Shown piece after piece: positions 1 through 6,698 of a stretch of 13,744 nt of DNA. Within the stretch, counting starts at the first letter, position 1, and every line of letters starts with the position of its first letter. The notes below the pieces were generated by a model. That model was given only the letters and a program-made list of their open reading frames with translations. It made no database searches and was not told the DNA's origin. The position numbers and the translations under genes were made by a program. Source of the DNA: an uncultured Pseudogracilibacillus sp. (lineage in GTDB: Bacteria; Bacillota; Bacilli; Bacillales; Amphibacillaceae); NCBI GenBank assembly GCA_937960785.1, contig CALGOZ010000118.1, positions 1 to 13,744 on the forward strand, given 5' to 3'.

Positions 1-53
1 AAACTGAACACCGTCATTTTTCACTAAGTTTTGCCTAGTTTTCTACTTATTAT

Positions 54-1823
54 TTAATCTTCATCGATTGTCTCCAAAGCTAATTCTTCTAACTGTCTTT
101 CGCTAACCGGGCTCGGTGCGTTCGTTAATAGGTCTGTTGCCGCTTGGGTTTTTGGAAATAAAATGGTATCGCGAATATTATCTTTACCAGCTAACAGCAT
201 AACGAGTCGATCGAGGCCAAGGGCAATTCCACCATGAGGTGGTGCACCGTATTGTAATGCATCAAGTAGGAATCCGAACTGCTCTTTTGCTTTTTCTTCC
301 GTGAACCCGAGGACTTCAAACATTTTAGCTTGTAATTCGGAATCACTAATTCGCACTGATCCTCCGCCGAGTTCATATCCGTTTAAAACGATGTCATACG
401 CTTCCGCATGAACGCTTTCTGGATCTTCAGCTAATTTATCGACATCTTCTTTTTTCGGCGATGTAAACGGATGGTGTAAAGCGACATAACGTTTTGAGTC
501 TTCATCGTATTCGACTAAAGGCCAATCGACAACCCATAAGAAATTATAAAGAGATTCGTCAATTAAATTTAATTGTTTTCCTAAACGAACACGAATTGCA
601 CCTAAAACATTATGCACGATTTCTTCTTTATCGGCACCGAACAGTAATAGATCGCCGTCCTTTGCATTCGCGCGCTCCATTAAGGCTGTACTTTCTTCTT
701 CAGAGAAAAACTTCGCAATCGGTCCCGTTAACTTTCCATCATTTACTTTAATCCAAGCAAGACCTTTTGCACCATAATCTTTTGCAAAGTCTGTTAAATC
801 TCCATCGATATCATTTCGCGTAAACTGGTCTGCATTTCCTTCAACATTAAGAAGTGCGACTTTTCCACCGCTATTTGCAGGACCGCTAAATACTTTAAAT
901 TCACAATCCTTTACAATATCAGTTACATCGATTAATTCCATACCAAAACGAGTATCTGGCTTATCCGAACCGTAGCGCTCCATCGCTTCTTTATAACTTA
1001 TACGAGGAAACGGCGTCTCAACTTCAACATCGAGTACATCTTTCATCACTCGTTGTAACATTTTTTCCGTCATCGACATAATATCTTCGCTCGACTGGAA
1101 AGCTACTTCAATATCAACTTGCGTAAACTCTGGCTGACGGTCTGCACGTAAGTCCTCATCGCGAAAACAACGAGCAATTTGATAATATTTTTCAAAGCTA
1201 CTCATCATTAACAACTGTTTAAATAATTGTGGTGATTGTGGTAGAGCGTAAAATTCCCCATGATGTACACGGCTAGGAACTAGGTAATCCCGCGCTCCTT
1301 CGGGTGTACTTTTCGTTAAAATTGGGGTTTCTAACTCTAAAAATCCATCCTCATTTAAAAAGTTGCGAATTGATTGAGTGATTTGATGACGTTTTTTAAA
1401 CGTCTCCTGCATTTCCTCACGACGCAAATCTAAATAACGGTATTGTAATCGAAGATTTTCGGATACTTCATCTGCTTCATGAATTAAAAATGGAATTGGT
1501 TTTGCCTTATTCAAAATTTCAATCTCGGAAACAGATACTTCAATCGTTCCTGTTTTAATATTTGGGTTAACAGTCTCTGGGTCGCGCTTAATTACTTGTC
1601 CTGTTACCTTAACAACGTATTCACTACGTAATGTATCGGCGATTTCTAATGCTTCTTTCGAATAGTCAGGGTTAAAGACAAGTTGTACGATTCCAGATTG
1701 GTCTCGTAAGTCAATAAAAATTAATTCTCCTAAGTCTCTACGACGGTGTACCCAGCCGTTTAAGACGACCGTTTCACCAATGTGTTCTTCTGTTAATGTT
1801 CCTGCATAATATCGTTTCGTCAT
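54..1823 (-). CDS. aspS: Aspartyl-tRNA synthetase (class II, bacterial type)
   Basis: Cytosolic enzyme that charges tRNA-Asp with aspartate using ATP. The 589 residues match the usual bacterial length of about 590. The N-terminal OB-fold anticodon-binding domain covers about residues 1-110 (GWVHRRRDLG at 23-32). The class II catalytic core follows, with motif 2 FRDEDLRADRQPEFTQ at 220-235 and motif 3 GIALGLDRLVMLL at 532-544. The bacterial GAD insertion lies at about 280-420. The ATG start overlaps the hisS TGA stop (ATGA), and an AGGAGGT sequence inside the end of hisS is its ribosome binding site, so the two genes are probably translationally coupled. Both should be controlled by the T-box leader upstream of hisS. 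Leu31 in the anticodon domain resembles the state I recall for tRNA-Asp-discriminating enzymes. No strong terminator is visible in the 53 bases downstream. Confidence 0.98.
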   Translation of the reverse strand: MTKRYYAGTLTEEHIGETVVLNGWVHRRRDLGELIFIDLRDQSGIVQLVFNPDYSKEALEIADTLRSEYVVKVTGQVIKRDPETVNPNIKTGTIEVSVSEIEILNKAKPIPFLIHEADEVSENLRLQYRYLDLRREEMQETFKKRHQITQSIRNFLNEDGFLELETPILTKSTPEGARDYLVPSRVHHGEFYALPQSPQLFKQLLMMSSFEKYYQIARCFRDEDLRADRQPEFTQVDIEVAFQSSEDIMSMTEKMLQRVMKDVLDVEVETPFPRISYKEAMERYGSDKPDTRFGMELIDVTDIVKDCEFKVFSGPANSGGKVALLNVEGNADQFTRNDIDGDLTDFAKDYGAKGLAWIKVNDGKLTGPIAKFFSEEESTALMERANAKDGDLLLFGADKEEIVHNVLGAIRVRLGKQLNLIDESLYNFLWVVDWPLVEYDEDSKRYVALHHPFTSPKKEDVDKLAEDPESVHAEAYDIVLNGYELGGGSVRISDSELQAKMFEVLGFTEEKAKEQFGFLLDALQYGAPPHGGIALGLDRLVMLLAGKDNIRDTILFPKTQAATDLLTNAPSPVSERQLEELALETIDED

Positions 1824-3106
1824 TTACTTTTACCTCCTAAAGCTTTTAATAAAACTTTTGTTAAATCAGCAAGCGGAACTTCCTGTTCGTCCCGCGTTGC
1901 CATCGAACGAAGTTGGACGACACCTTTTTCTAATTCGTTTTCTCCGAGGACGATGACAAATTTTGCTTTTAACCGATCTGCAGCTCGAAATTGGGCTTTT
2001 ACACCTCGGCCTTGGTAATCTTTATCGATTTTTACTTTTTCTTTGCGTAAGGAATGTAATACGCGGACAGCTTCCTTTTGTACGTTATCTTCACCAATCG
2101 TTACAATAAAGGCATCTAGCTCATCTTCAATAGGAAGTTCAATTTCTTCATGTTGTAAAGCAAGAATTAAGCGTTCCATTCCAAGTGCAAAGCCAACCCC
2201 TGGAGTTCTTGGTCCGCCAAACTGTTCGACTAAACCATCGTAACGTCCTCCACCGAGTAAAGTCGCTTGCGCTCCGAAACCTTCTGCTGTTCCCATAATT
2301 TCAAAGGCCGTGTGGTTATAATAATCTAATCCTCGGACTAATGTTGCATCGACGACATAAGGAATATGCATCGCATCTAAATAACTTTTCACTTTTTCAA
2401 AATATTCCTTTGATTCGTCATTTAAATAGTCTAAAATTTTCGGTGCGGCCTCCATCGCTGGATGGTCTATATCTACTTTACAGTCCAATACTCGTAATGG
2501 GTTTTGTTGTAAGCGGGATCGACAATCATCACACAGTTCATCCGTATACGGTGTAAAATGCTCGATCAACGCTTTACGATGACGTTTACGACTATCAAGA
2601 TCGCCTAAACTATTAATCACTAATTCAATTTCATTAATACCGAGACGTTCGTAAATACCCATCGCAAGGGCGATTACTTCTGCATCGATTGCGGGGTCCT
2701 CACTCCCTAAGGCTTCGACACCGAACTGATGGAATTGACGGCGTCTTCCCTCTTGTTGACGCTCATAGCGAAACATCGGACCGTTGTAGTACACTTTGAT
2801 CGGTTGGTTAACTGCTCCATGTAATTTTCCCTCAATATATGCCCTTGCTACTCCTGCTGTACCTTCCGGACGAAGCGTAATGCTTCGATTACCCCGGTCT
2901 AAAAAAGTATACATTTCTTTTTGTACGATATCTGTTGTCTCACCAACGCCACGTTGAAATACTTCCGTATGTTCGAAAATTGGCGTGCGAATTTCACCAT
3001 AGTGATACGTTTCACATAATTGGCGTAATTCGTTTTCAATATATTGCCATAATCGTGCCTCATCGAATAATAAATCTTTCGTTCCTCGTGGAGATTCTAG
3101 TCTCAT
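1820..3106 (-). CDS. hisS: Histidyl-tRNA synthetase (class II)
   Basis: Cytosolic enzyme that charges tRNA-His. Its 428 residues are typical for Bacillaceae HisRS. The protein begins MRLESPRGTKDLL, carrying the PRGT(K/Q)D signature near the N-terminus. Motif 2 with its arginine-rich stretch (FRYERQQEGRRRQFHQFG) spans 112-129. The HisRS-specific LVRGLDYY motif lies at 256-263, GGGRYDGL at 285-292 and motif 3 GVGFALGMERL at 303-313. The C-terminal anticodon-binding domain covers about 330-425. Cys192 and Cys195 (LCDDC) plus Cys209 lie in the insertion domain; metal binding there is only a guess. The start is set by a strong AGGAGGT at 3114-3120, 7 bases from the ATG. It is the first gene after a T-box leader and overlaps aspS by four bases at its 3' end. 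This leader appears to sense tRNA-Asp, not tRNA-His. Confidence 0.98.
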   Translation of the reverse strand: MRLESPRGTKDLLFDEARLWQYIENELRQLCETYHYGEIRTPIFEHTEVFQRGVGETTDIVQKEMYTFLDRGNRSITLRPEGTAGVARAYIEGKLHGAVNQPIKVYYNGPMFRYERQQEGRRRQFHQFGVEALGSEDPAIDAEVIALAMGIYERLGINEIELVINSLGDLDSRKRHRKALIEHFTPYTDELCDDCRSRLQQNPLRVLDCKVDIDHPAMEAAPKILDYLNDESKEYFEKVKSYLDAMHIPYVVDATLVRGLDYYNHTAFEIMGTAEGFGAQATLLGGGRYDGLVEQFGGPRTPGVGFALGMERLILALQHEEIELPIEDELDAFIVTIGEDNVQKEAVRVLHSLRKEKVKIDKDYQGRGVKAQFRAADRLKAKFVIVLGENELEKGVVQLRSMATRDEQEVPLADLTKVLLKALGGKSK

Positions 3107-3137
3107 GATTGTTACCTCCTGCTAACTTTCCTTATAC

Positions 3138-3184
3138 AAAATAAAAATCCCATCACCTTTATTTCGCCTTCGAAATAAAGGGAC
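3138..3184 (-). terminator. Conditional intrinsic terminator of the T-box leader
   Basis: Perfect 11-base-pair stem, CCTTTATTTCG (3171-3181) with CGAAATAAAGG (3156-3166), around an AAGG loop, followed by GATGGGA and a T-rich tract at 3138-3147. Its 5' arm shares the CCC at 3180-3182 with the antiterminator, where CCCT pairs with the AGGG of the T-box core. Terminator and antiterminator therefore exclude each other, as expected for transcriptional T-boxes. It ends about 18 bases before the hisS ribosome binding site. Confidence 0.9.
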
Positions 3185-3401
3185 GAGATATTCCCGCGTT
3201 GCCACCCTCTTTAATGGTAAAAACGATTAAAGCTTCCTACCATTCACTTTCAACAGTTAACGCCTGTCTACGGCAAAGATGCTCCTTAGAGGTTGTCTTT
3301 CACTAAGGTTCGGTGTGAAAATAGTTTCAGCCACGCTATTTTCTCTCTGTTCACTTCCGCCTAGCTACTTCTCCTCATCATCGGATTTTCTTTTGTAATT
3401 A
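3138..3401 (-). ncRNA. T-box riboswitch leader of hisS-aspS, apparently tRNA-Asp specific
   Basis: Untranslated leader that should bind uncharged tRNA and switch from terminator to antiterminator. All the usual parts are visible. In Stem I, GAGG 3373-3376 pairs with CCTC 3289-3292, CGG 3357-3359 pairs with CCG 3311-3313, and an eight-base-pair distal helix joins 3336-3343 to 3317-3324. The specifier loop has the 5' AGTA (3366-3369) and a 3' side reading GTGAAAGACAACC. A likely Stem IIA/B pseudoknot follows (GCC/GGC and ACAG/CTGT). Stem III pairs AATGGTA 3238-3244 with TACCATT 3213-3219. The T-box core AGGGTGGCAACGCG lies at 3195-3208. A terminator hairpin ends the leader. The codon after GAA-A in the specifier loop is GAC (3295-3297), for Asp. 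The UGGC bulge would pair with a GCCA tRNA end, as in tRNA-Asp. The pairings were assigned by eye. Confidence 0.93.
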
Positions 3402-3407
3402 AAATTT

Positions 3408-3437
3408 ATGATAAAATAATTATGAGTAAAATGTCAA
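3408..3437 (-). promoter_or_regulatory. Sigma-A-type promoter for the hisS-aspS T-box transcript
   Basis: On the minus strand a perfect -35 TTGACA (3432-3437) is followed by an 18-base spacer and a -10 TATCAT (3408-3413, five of six consensus). Transcription should begin near 3400, just before Stem I of the T-box. It lies directly downstream of the dtd stop, so hisS-aspS is probably its own transcription unit, with possible read-through from dtd. Confidence 0.75.
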
Positions 3438-3442
3438 GCTTG

Positions 3443-3463
3443 AGCCTATAGTCTCTTTAGGCT
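3443..3463 (-). other. Small hairpin across the dtd stop codon
   Basis: AGCCTA (3458-3463) pairs with TAGGCT (3443-3448) around a nine-base loop, and the dtd stop codon lies at the stem-loop edge. No T-tract follows; the next bases are CAAGCTTGACA, which include the hisS -35 element. It could be a weak end signal for the relA-dtd transcript or an mRNA-stabilising hairpin, but it does not meet the usual criteria for an intrinsic terminator. Confidence 0.35.
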
Positions 3464-3918
3464 TCTATAAGGGTTCCATCAATCGACTCGATAATAAAAG
3501 TGACCGGACCATTGTTAATAAGCGATACATCCATCATCGCACCGAACTGGCCCGTCTCCACCTCGACTCCTTTACCTCTTAAATACTCGTTAAATTTATC
3601 GTATAAATCTTCTGCTTCTTCTGGTCTCGCGGCTTTTGAAAAGCTCGGTCGTCTACCTTTCCTTACATCTCCGTACAAAGTAAATTGGGAAACGGATAAT
3701 ATCGAACCTTCGACATCAAGAAGAGATAAATTCATTTTCCCTTCTTCATCTTCAAAAATTCGTAAATTAATTAATTTATTTACAATCGTTTCGATATCCT
3801 TTTCACTATCCCCTTCAGTAACTCCGAGTAAGACGAGCAATCCATGGTCGATTTCGCCAATTACTTGTCCATCGACAGTGACGTTTGCCTTTTTTACACG
3901 TTGAATGACCGCTTTCAC
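3457..3918 (-). CDS. dtd: D-aminoacyl-tRNA deacylase
   Basis: Cytosolic proofreading enzyme that hydrolyses D-aminoacyl-tRNA (for example D-Tyr-tRNA), and also Gly-tRNA-Ala in the known family. Its 153 residues are close to the family norm of about 145-150. The start reads MKAVIQRVKKANVTVDG, typical of the family. The active-site motif SQFTLY is at 77-82, and the cross-subunit NNGPVT motif, which carries the chirality-checking cis-Gly-Pro, is at 135-140. Both are intact. The start codon is GTG, 10 bases after a GGGG-type ribosome binding site (GAAAGGGG). The gene begins 28 bases after relA, so it is probably co-transcribed with it. It ends directly upstream of the hisS promoter. In B. subtilis, as I recall, the amidase gene yrvJ lies between dtd and hisS; it is not here. 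Confidence 0.96.
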   Translation of the reverse strand: MKAVIQRVKKANVTVDGQVIGEIDHGLLVLLGVTEGDSEKDIETIVNKLINLRIFEDEEGKMNLSLLDVEGSILSVSQFTLYGDVRKGRRPSFSKAARPEEAEDLYDKFNEYLRGKGVEVETGQFGAMMDVSLINNGPVTFIIESIDGTLIEA

Positions 3919-3946
3919 GTTGCGAGTACCCCTTTCTACCTTCTTA

Positions 3947-6160
3947 TTAGTTCAATGTTCTCGTTACTGCGTAAATATCTTTTACCTGTTTAATTCGATT
4001 GACGACATGCTCTAAATGTTCCGTATTACGTATTAATACTGCTAAATGAATATGGGCGATTTTATTTTGATCGGCCCGACCGTTTACGGAAGAAATCTTA
4101 ACATTTGTCTCGTTAACGACTTGTAGCACATCATTCAATAATCCGTGTCGATCATAACCAGAAATCTCTAAATTCACATAGTAATCCTTCATACTATATT
4201 TTGCATTTTTCCAACGGACGGTTAAAAAGCGTTCTTTATCCATTTCTGCTTTTATATTCGGGCAATTCTTACGGTGAACTGAAACGCCCCGACCTTTCGT
4301 AATAAATCCGATAATTTCGTCGTACGGTACAGGATTACAACAACGCGCTAATCGAATTAAAATGTTGTCGATTCCTTCAACTTCAACACCAGAATCTACT
4401 TTTGTTAAAGATGTCCGTCGTGTTCGATCCTTAACCGTCGATTGTACTTCAGAAATTTTCTCCGCTAATGCTTGCTCTGACTCTTGTTCTTTACGTATTT
4501 TCTCCGTTAATCGAGAAGCTACTAGCGAACTAGAGATCCCTTGATAACCGATTGCAGCGAACAGTTCATTTTCATCGACGAAATTATACTTTTTACAAGT
4601 TTGTTTAATATTTTCTGGCGTTAACACTTCATCCGGTTTAAAACCTAATTCACTAATATCTTGTTTTAACGCTTCTCTGCCTTTTTCGATATTTAATTCT
4701 TTCCGTTGCTTTTTAAAAAATTGTTTAATTTTGCTTTTCGCTTGGGATGATTGGGCTAAGTTAAGCCAATCTTGTGACGGTCCGTACGAATGACGGGAAG
4801 TAATAATCTCGACGATATCCCCGTTTTGTAAATTATAATCTAACGGTTCCATCTTCCCATTTACCCGAGCTCCAACGGTTTTATTTCCAATTTCAGTATG
4901 AATTCGGTAGGCAAAATCAATTGGTACCGAACCTTTAGGCAACTCGATTACATCACCCTTCGGTGTAAATACATACACCATATCGGAAAAGAGATCGATT
5001 TTTAACGATTCGACAAACTCTTCCGCATCATGGGTTTCTTGTTGCCATTCTAAAATTTCCCTAAACCAGGAAAGACGTTTTTGTAACTCTTTTTCTTTAC
5101 CTCTTACTTGCTTCCCTTCCTTATACGCCCAGTGAGCAGCGATTCCGTACTCGGCGATTTTATGCATTTCCTTCGTCCGAATTTGTACTTCTAAAGGCTC
5201 GCCTTGTGGACCGATTACTGTTGTATGAAGGGATTGATAAAGATTTGCTTTCGGCATTGCGATATAATCTTTGAAACGTCCTGGCATCGGTTTCCAATAC
5301 GTATGAATGATTCCTAAAGCAGCGTAGCAATCTTTAATACTATTTACAATTACACGGACGGCTAATAAATCATAAATTTCATTAAACTGGACTTTCTGTT
5401 GTTTCATTTTACGATAGGTGCTATAAATATGCTTTGGACGACCAGAGATCTCCGCCTCTATTCGTACCGTAGCAAGCTCTTGGGCAATCGCATTAATCGC
5501 CTCATCGATATACTTTTCCCGTTGCTCACGCTTCTGGCGAATAAGCGTTACGATGCGGTAGTATTGCCGTGGATTTAAATAACGTAATGCCGTATCTTCT
5601 AACTCCCATTTAATTTGTGACATTCCGAGACGGTGAGCTAATGGAGCAAAAATCTCCAACGTCTCATTCGAAATGTGACGCTGTTTATCTTCTGGCAGAT
5701 GGTGTAACGTACGCATGTTGTGTAAGCGATCAGCTAATTTAATTAAAATTACGCGTATATCCTTTGCCATTGCGATAAACATTTTTCGATGGTTTTCTGC
5801 TTGAATTGTTTCTTTTGATTTATATTTAATCTTTCCTAACTTCGTTACGCCATCGACGAGCATGGCGACTTCTTCACTAAAGGCTTCCTCAATTTCTTCT
5901 AATGTAATATCAGTATCTTCAACGACGTCGTGAAGTAGTCCTCCGATGATCGTTTCCGCGTCCATTTCTAAATCCGTTAAAATGTAAGCTACTTGAACAG
6001 GGTGAACGATATAAGGCTCCCCTGACTTACGAAATTGCCCCTCGTGAGCTTTTTTGGCAAATTCATAAGCACGTTCAATAGAGCGTACATCCTCTTCAGA
6101 TAAATATTCACTTACCTCGTTAATAATATCCTCGATTGTCATCGTTTTATCTTTGGACAC
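3947..6160 (-). CDS. relA: Bifunctional (p)ppGpp synthetase/hydrolase (Rel/RSH)
   Basis: Stringent-response enzyme that makes (p)ppGpp from GTP/GDP and ATP on stalled ribosomes and degrades it otherwise. At 737 residues it is full length. The HD hydrolase domain is intact: His53, HDVVED at 77-82, and Asp144/Asn148 in LADRLHNMR. The synthetase domain has RPKHIYSTYRKM (241-252), Asp264 and EVQIRT (324-329). The RFKD motif at 295-298 is, as I recall, typical of bifunctional Rel, in contrast to E. coli RelA. The TGS domain (about 391-452) is followed by the conserved Cys/zinc-finger region (Cys607, Cys608, His629, Cys633) and a C-terminal ACT domain (about 660-737). The start is GTG, chosen because GGTGATC (6163-6169) is spaced correctly for it. 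An ATG at codon 7 is the alternative. It lies 22 bases after apt. Confidence 0.97.
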   Translation of the reverse strand: MSKDKTMTIEDIINEVSEYLSEEDVRSIERAYEFAKKAHEGQFRKSGEPYIVHPVQVAYILTDLEMDAETIIGGLLHDVVEDTDITLEEIEEAFSEEVAMLVDGVTKLGKIKYKSKETIQAENHRKMFIAMAKDIRVILIKLADRLHNMRTLHHLPEDKQRHISNETLEIFAPLAHRLGMSQIKWELEDTALRYLNPRQYYRIVTLIRQKREQREKYIDEAINAIAQELATVRIEAEISGRPKHIYSTYRKMKQQKVQFNEIYDLLAVRVIVNSIKDCYAALGIIHTYWKPMPGRFKDYIAMPKANLYQSLHTTVIGPQGEPLEVQIRTKEMHKIAEYGIAAHWAYKEGKQVRGKEKELQKRLSWFREILEWQQETHDAEEFVESLKIDLFSDMVYVFTPKGDVIELPKGSVPIDFAYRIHTEIGNKTVGARVNGKMEPLDYNLQNGDIVEIITSRHSYGPSQDWLNLAQSSQAKSKIKQFFKKQRKELNIEKGREALKQDISELGFKPDEVLTPENIKQTCKKYNFVDENELFAAIGYQGISSSLVASRLTEKIRKEQESEQALAEKISEVQSTVKDRTRRTSLTKVDSGVEVEGIDNILIRLARCCNPVPYDEIIGFITKGRGVSVHRKNCPNIKAEMDKERFLTVRWKNAKYSMKDYYVNLEISGYDRHGLLNDVLQVVNETNVKISSVNGRADQNKIAHIHLAVLIRNTEHLEHVVNRIKQVKDIYAVTRTLN

Positions 6161-6172
6161 ATGATCACCTTT
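6160..6172 (-). promoter_or_regulatory. relA ribosome binding site and overlapping ATG/GTG start
   Basis: The minus strand reads AAAGGTGATC directly before ATGTG. GGTGATC (6163-6169) matches the 3' half of the extended Shine-Dalgarno sequence, which in register puts the in-frame GTG (6160) at near-ideal spacing. The overlapping ATG (6162) is out of frame and opens a seven-codon ORF ending in TGA at 6139, overlapping the relA Met7 ATG. Confidence 0.6.
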
Positions 6173-6182
6173 ATAATAAATA

Positions 6183-6698
6183 TTAATCGTATCTCATTAA
6201 TGTTAACACATCATATCCTTTTAGTTTACTTATACCATCTAAGTAACCTAATTCAATTAAAAAGGCACACCCTACAACGATACCGCCAAGTTTTTCAACT
6301 AATTGAATCGTCGCTTCAATCGTTCCACCAGTTGCTAATAAATCGTCTGTAATAAGTACACGGTCGCCTTCTTTTATTGCATCTTTATGAATCGCTAACG
6401 TATTTTTCCCATATTCTAAACCGTATTCGACTTCGATTACTTCACGAGGTAGTTTGCCTTTTTTTCGTACTGGAATAAAGCCAACACCTAATTCATAGGC
6501 GACCGGACAGCCAATAATAAAACCACGAGCCTCCGGACCGACGATTACGTCAACTTCTTTTTTCTTAGCGTAGGTCACGATATCCTGTACTGCTTGTTGG
6601 AAAGCAGGTCCATTTGCCATTAGAGGTGTAATATCTTTGAACTGTACCCCCTCTTGTGGCCAATCTTCGACAATTTTGATATGTTGTTTATAATCCAT
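6183..6698 (-). CDS. apt: Adenine phosphoribosyltransferase
   Basis: Purine-salvage enzyme that converts adenine and PRPP to AMP in the cytosol. I chose the ATG at 6698, giving 171 residues (MDYKQHIKIVEDWPQEG), which fits the usual length of about 170. A longer in-frame version beginning at 6716 would place the ribosome binding site inside the coding sequence, so I reject it. The PRPP-binding motif VLITDDLLATGGT is at 114-126, and the family's VGPEARGF signature is at 53-60. The start lies inside recJ: the GAGGAGG at 6708-6714 is within the recJ coding end, and the genes overlap by 11 bases, which suggests translational coupling. relA follows 22 bases later. The co-location of Apt with Rel is conserved in Bacillaceae and joins purine salvage to (p)ppGpp control. 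Confidence 0.97.
   Translation of the reverse strand: MDYKQHIKIVEDWPQEGVQFKDITPLMANGPAFQQAVQDIVTYAKKKEVDVIVGPEARGFIIGCPVAYELGVGFIPVRKKGKLPREVIEVEYGLEYGKNTLAIHKDAIKEGDRVLITDDLLATGGTIEATIQLVEKLGGIVVGCAFLIELGYLDGISKLKGYDVLTLMRYD

Noticed and set aside
1..53. Possible terminator downstream of aspS
   Set aside because: Only a four-base ACTA/TAGT pairing is visible and there is no T-tract on the minus strand, so this is not supported within the window.
3443..3463. Intrinsic terminator for the relA-dtd transcript
   Set aside because: The six-pair stem has no T-tract after it. It is kept only as a hairpin of unknown role.
3500..3904. 134-codon open frame on the plus strand
   Set aside because: It is antisense to dtd, whose catalytic motifs are intact. 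No ribosome binding site or known family was seen.
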